DNA from: an uncultured Eubacteriales bacterium
Lineage (GTDB): Bacteria > Bacillota > Clostridia > Oscillospirales > Oscillospiraceae
Direction of reading: 5' to 3'
DNA: 15,855 nt
NCBI GenBank assembly: GCA_902496595.1
Contig: CABVBV010000033.1
Coordinates: 1 to 15,855, forward strand
The notes under the pieces are model-generated. The model was not told the DNA's origin, made no database searches, and saw nothing but the letters and a program-made list of their open reading frames with translations. This document shows positions 14,767 to 15,855 of the stretch, piece after piece (within the stretch, counting starts at the first letter, position 1; each line of letters opens with the position of its first letter). Position numbers and translations under genes: made by a program.

Positions 14767-15312
14767 TCAGATCTGCGGCCCGAGTATGCCGTAGACGTCC
14801 TTGATAACGCCCCTCGGGCACTTGGACGCACACATACCGCAGGAGACGCAGAGCTCCTCGTCGATGACCGGATGGTTGTCGACGAGCTTGATAGCTCCCA
14901 TGGGACAGTTCTTCTCGCAGAGACCGCAGGCGATGCAGCCCGCGTCGCAGAGCTTCCTTGTAACCGCGCCCGCATCCTCGTTGCTGCAGGCGACGACTAT
15001 GTTCTGCTCCCTCGGCACGAGCCTTATGATGCCCTGCGGGCAGGTCTTCACGCACAGGCCGCAGCCCACGCACTTCTCCCTGTCCACCTCGGCGACGCCC
15101 TTCTCACCGACCTTGATCGCGCCCAGCTTGCAGGCTGCAGCGCAGCTGCCGAGACCCAGGCAGCCATACTTACATTCCAGTATCCCACCGGGATAGTCCG
15201 CCAGCGCCTGACGGCAATCGCCCGTGAGCAACTCCCGCGCAACCTTCCTGTGCGCGAGCACACCCCCGGAACAGCCGACAGCCGCAACCTTTTTTCCAGC
15301 CCTCTGAGCCAT
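14767..15312 (-). CDS. Soluble RnfB-like polyferredoxin
   Basis: A 181-residue Fe-S protein matching the C-terminal electron-transfer part of RnfB, without the N-terminal membrane anchor and first Fe-S domain of full RnfB. The RnfB hallmark CKYGCLGLGSC is at 47-57 and, with C61, can hold one 4Fe-4S cluster. Three classic CxxCxxCxxxCP motifs follow (C81-C91, C126-C136, C155-C165), so four 4Fe-4S clusters are possible. C14, C33, C109 and C122 are extra. ATG 15312 has an AGGGG site ten bases before it. First gene of the operon and 18 bases upstream of the fused hydroxylase, it is the natural electron acceptor for it. The remaining Rnf subunits are not in the window. Confidence 0.9.
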   Translation of the reverse strand: MAQRAGKKVAAVGCSGGVLAHRKVARELLTGDCRQALADYPGGILECKYGCLGLGSCAAACKLGAIKVGEKGVAEVDREKCVGCGLCVKTCPQGIIRLVPREQNIVVACSNEDAGAVTRKLCDAGCIACGLCEKNCPMGAIKLVDNHPVIDEELCVSCGMCASKCPRGVIKDVYGILGPQI

Positions 15313-15375
15313 TGTCAGTCGCCCCTTCCACCTCTGGCATAATAATTTTTATTCAAGCACAAATTCTTTTAGTTA

Positions 15376-15404
15376 ATCATACTATAATCTCCCTAAAAGT
15401 ACAA
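15376..15404 (-). promoter_or_regulatory. Promoter of the polyferredoxin-hydroxylase operon
   Basis: Minus-strand TTGTAC (15404-15399), 17 bases, TATGAT (15381-15376), with a start near 15369 and a leader of about 57 nt. An inverted repeat CTTTTAG (15366-15372) and CTAAAAG (15393-15399) brackets the -10 region. Confidence 0.6.
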
Positions 15405-15469
15405 GGGGTGATGTGTAATTTTTTTGTCAATATCGTGATTCTTTTTATAGATAACGGTGCGCAAACAGG

Positions 15470-15505
15470 AAAAATCCGCCGGTCGTACCCGTCCGGCGGA
15501 TTTTT
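15470..15505. terminator. Strong intrinsic terminator
   Basis: A perfect 13-bp stem (15470-15482 with 15493-15505) with a 10-base loop. Its outer pairs are A5/T5, so there is a T-run on either strand. It lies 11 bases beyond the stop of the SLH remnant and would have ended that gene, and it shields the hydroxylase operon promoter from upstream reading. Confidence 0.85.
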
Positions 15506-15515
15506 GGTATAGACA

Positions 15516-15743
15516 TCACAGTTCCAGATACCGCATAAACATCGCTGCGGCCTGAGCTCTTGTGGCGGTATCGGCCGGGTCATGGCCGTTCGCCCAGACA
15601 TTATAAACCGCGCCATAGTACCAGTCGTCCCAGGTAGACTCAGTGAATGGGAACTCGACCGGCTCGTCGGGCCTGATACCCTACATATTCACCCAGACTG
15701 CTCTGAAAGTCGCGCCGTACTGCGAGCTCCACAGAGGTAAAGC
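15516..15743 (-). pseudogene. C-terminal remnant of an SLH-domain protein
   Basis: Reading the minus strand in the frame that ends at TGA 15518-15516 gives a last 54 residues ending ATRAQAAAMFMRYLEL, preceded by TWDDWYYGAVYNVWANG. This is the pattern of an S-layer-homology repeat (W..AV....G then TRAQ.A.M..R.LE). An in-frame TAG at 15683-15681 interrupts it after WVNM, and upstream coding is cut off at once by the tRNA terminator, so no start or signal peptide remains. SLH domains anchor surface proteins to the cell wall. It is judged a decayed gene end, possibly left by rearrangement next to the tRNA gene. Confidence 0.7.
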
Positions 15744-15744
15744 T

Positions 15745-15778
15745 AAAATCGGCAAGCACGATCGTGCTTGCCGATTTT
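15745..15778 (-). terminator. Perfect 34-bp palindromic terminator of tRNA-Cys
   Basis: AAAATCGGCAAGCACGA (15745-15761) is followed directly by its exact reverse complement (15762-15778). As RNA it would fold into a 15-bp stem with a GATC loop and a U4 tail. Its first base is the last A of the encoded CCA end of the tRNA. Confidence 0.85.
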
Positions 15779-15852
15779 GGAGGCGCCATCCGGATTTGAA
15801 CCGGAGAATCGGGGATTTGCAGTCCCCTGCCTTACCACTTGGCTATGGCGCC
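15778..15852 (-). tRNA. tRNA-Cys (anticodon GCA)
   Basis: A complete cloverleaf of 75 nt including an encoded CCA. The acceptor arm GGCGCCA pairs with TGGCGCC, discriminator T (U73, a cysteine identity base), the D arm is GCC...GGC, and the anticodon stem GGGGA/TCCCC holds loop CTGCAAA with anticodon GCA. The T arm TCCGG-TTCAAAT-CCGGA is perfect. It ends three bases from the window edge at its 5' side, so its promoter is not visible. Confidence 0.97.
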
Positions 15853-15855
15853 GCA

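Noticed and set aside
12172..15342. A very long open frame (over 1,000 codons) antisense to the fused hydroxylase and polyferredoxin genes
   Set aside because: It mirrors two well-recognised genes, its protein is a low-complexity mix of Arg, Leu, Ala, Val and His typical of the antisense of GC-rich codons, and it has no family resemblance.
15377..15616. 79-codon minus-strand frame near the hydroxylase promoter
   Set aside because: It crosses a strong terminator and the operon promoter and overlaps the SLH remnant in another frame; the SLH frame has the recognisable pattern.
15681..15683. TAG in the SLH remnant as a recoded (read-through) codon
   Set aside because: The upstream part has no start, is cut off by the tRNA terminator and does not continue the SLH pattern clearly, so decay is simpler.

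Overview
The window looks like a chromosomal piece of an anaerobic, fairly GC-rich Clostridia-type Bacillota, probably a gut Oscillospiraceae-like organism. This is inferred from strong AGGAGG-type ribosome sites, RNase J, a BlaI/MecI-type repressor, an RnfB-like polyferredoxin next to a selenium-type molybdenum hydroxylase, and an SLH-domain remnant. No species can be named from sequence alone.

Left part (1-6090). A truncated BlaI/MecI-family repressor runs off the left edge, behind a promoter built into a long perfect dyad. Upstream of it, on the same strand, is a three-gene molybdenum-hydroxylase operon in the order of E. coli xdhABC: molybdopterin subunit, FAD subunit, 2Fe-2S subunit, with overlapping or coupled genes. 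Divergent from it, across a very compact back-to-back promoter region, lies a MocA-type molybdopterin cytidylyltransferase gene, which would finish the cofactor. A large unrecognised lipoprotein gene follows. Both xdhA and mocA appear to start with TTG.

Middle part (6090-12168). A small unknown gene with its own promoter and terminator is followed by a minus-strand run read in the order rpe, recR, rnj (RNase J), a MalY/PatB-type C-S lyase, an M19 dipeptidase and an ArsC/Spx-like thiol protein. The last three are joined by ATGA overlaps and suggest breakdown of cysteine-containing dipeptides or conjugates. The housekeeping genes carry all expected active-site residues.

Right part (12169-15855). 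A second, different molybdenum hydroxylase fuses the 2Fe-2S and molybdopterin domains in one chain, like the selenium-dependent xanthine dehydrogenase family. It has no FAD subunit beside it and is preceded by a soluble polyferredoxin that matches the C-terminal part of RnfB. The pair has its own promoter and two hairpins downstream. Beyond a strong terminator lie a decayed SLH-domain gene end, a perfect 34-bp palindromic terminator and a tRNA-Cys(GCA) gene.

How it fits together: two molybdenum hydroxylases with different substrate-pocket residues and apparently different electron partners (FAD/NAD versus ferredoxin/Rnf-type) flank ordinary genes, with mocA supplying the cytosine-dinucleotide cofactor. 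The points most worth testing are the polyferredoxin-coupled hydroxylase, the dyad that could both bind a repressor and hide a ribosome site in read-through RNA, and the coupled dipeptidase/C-S lyase/thiol-protein unit.
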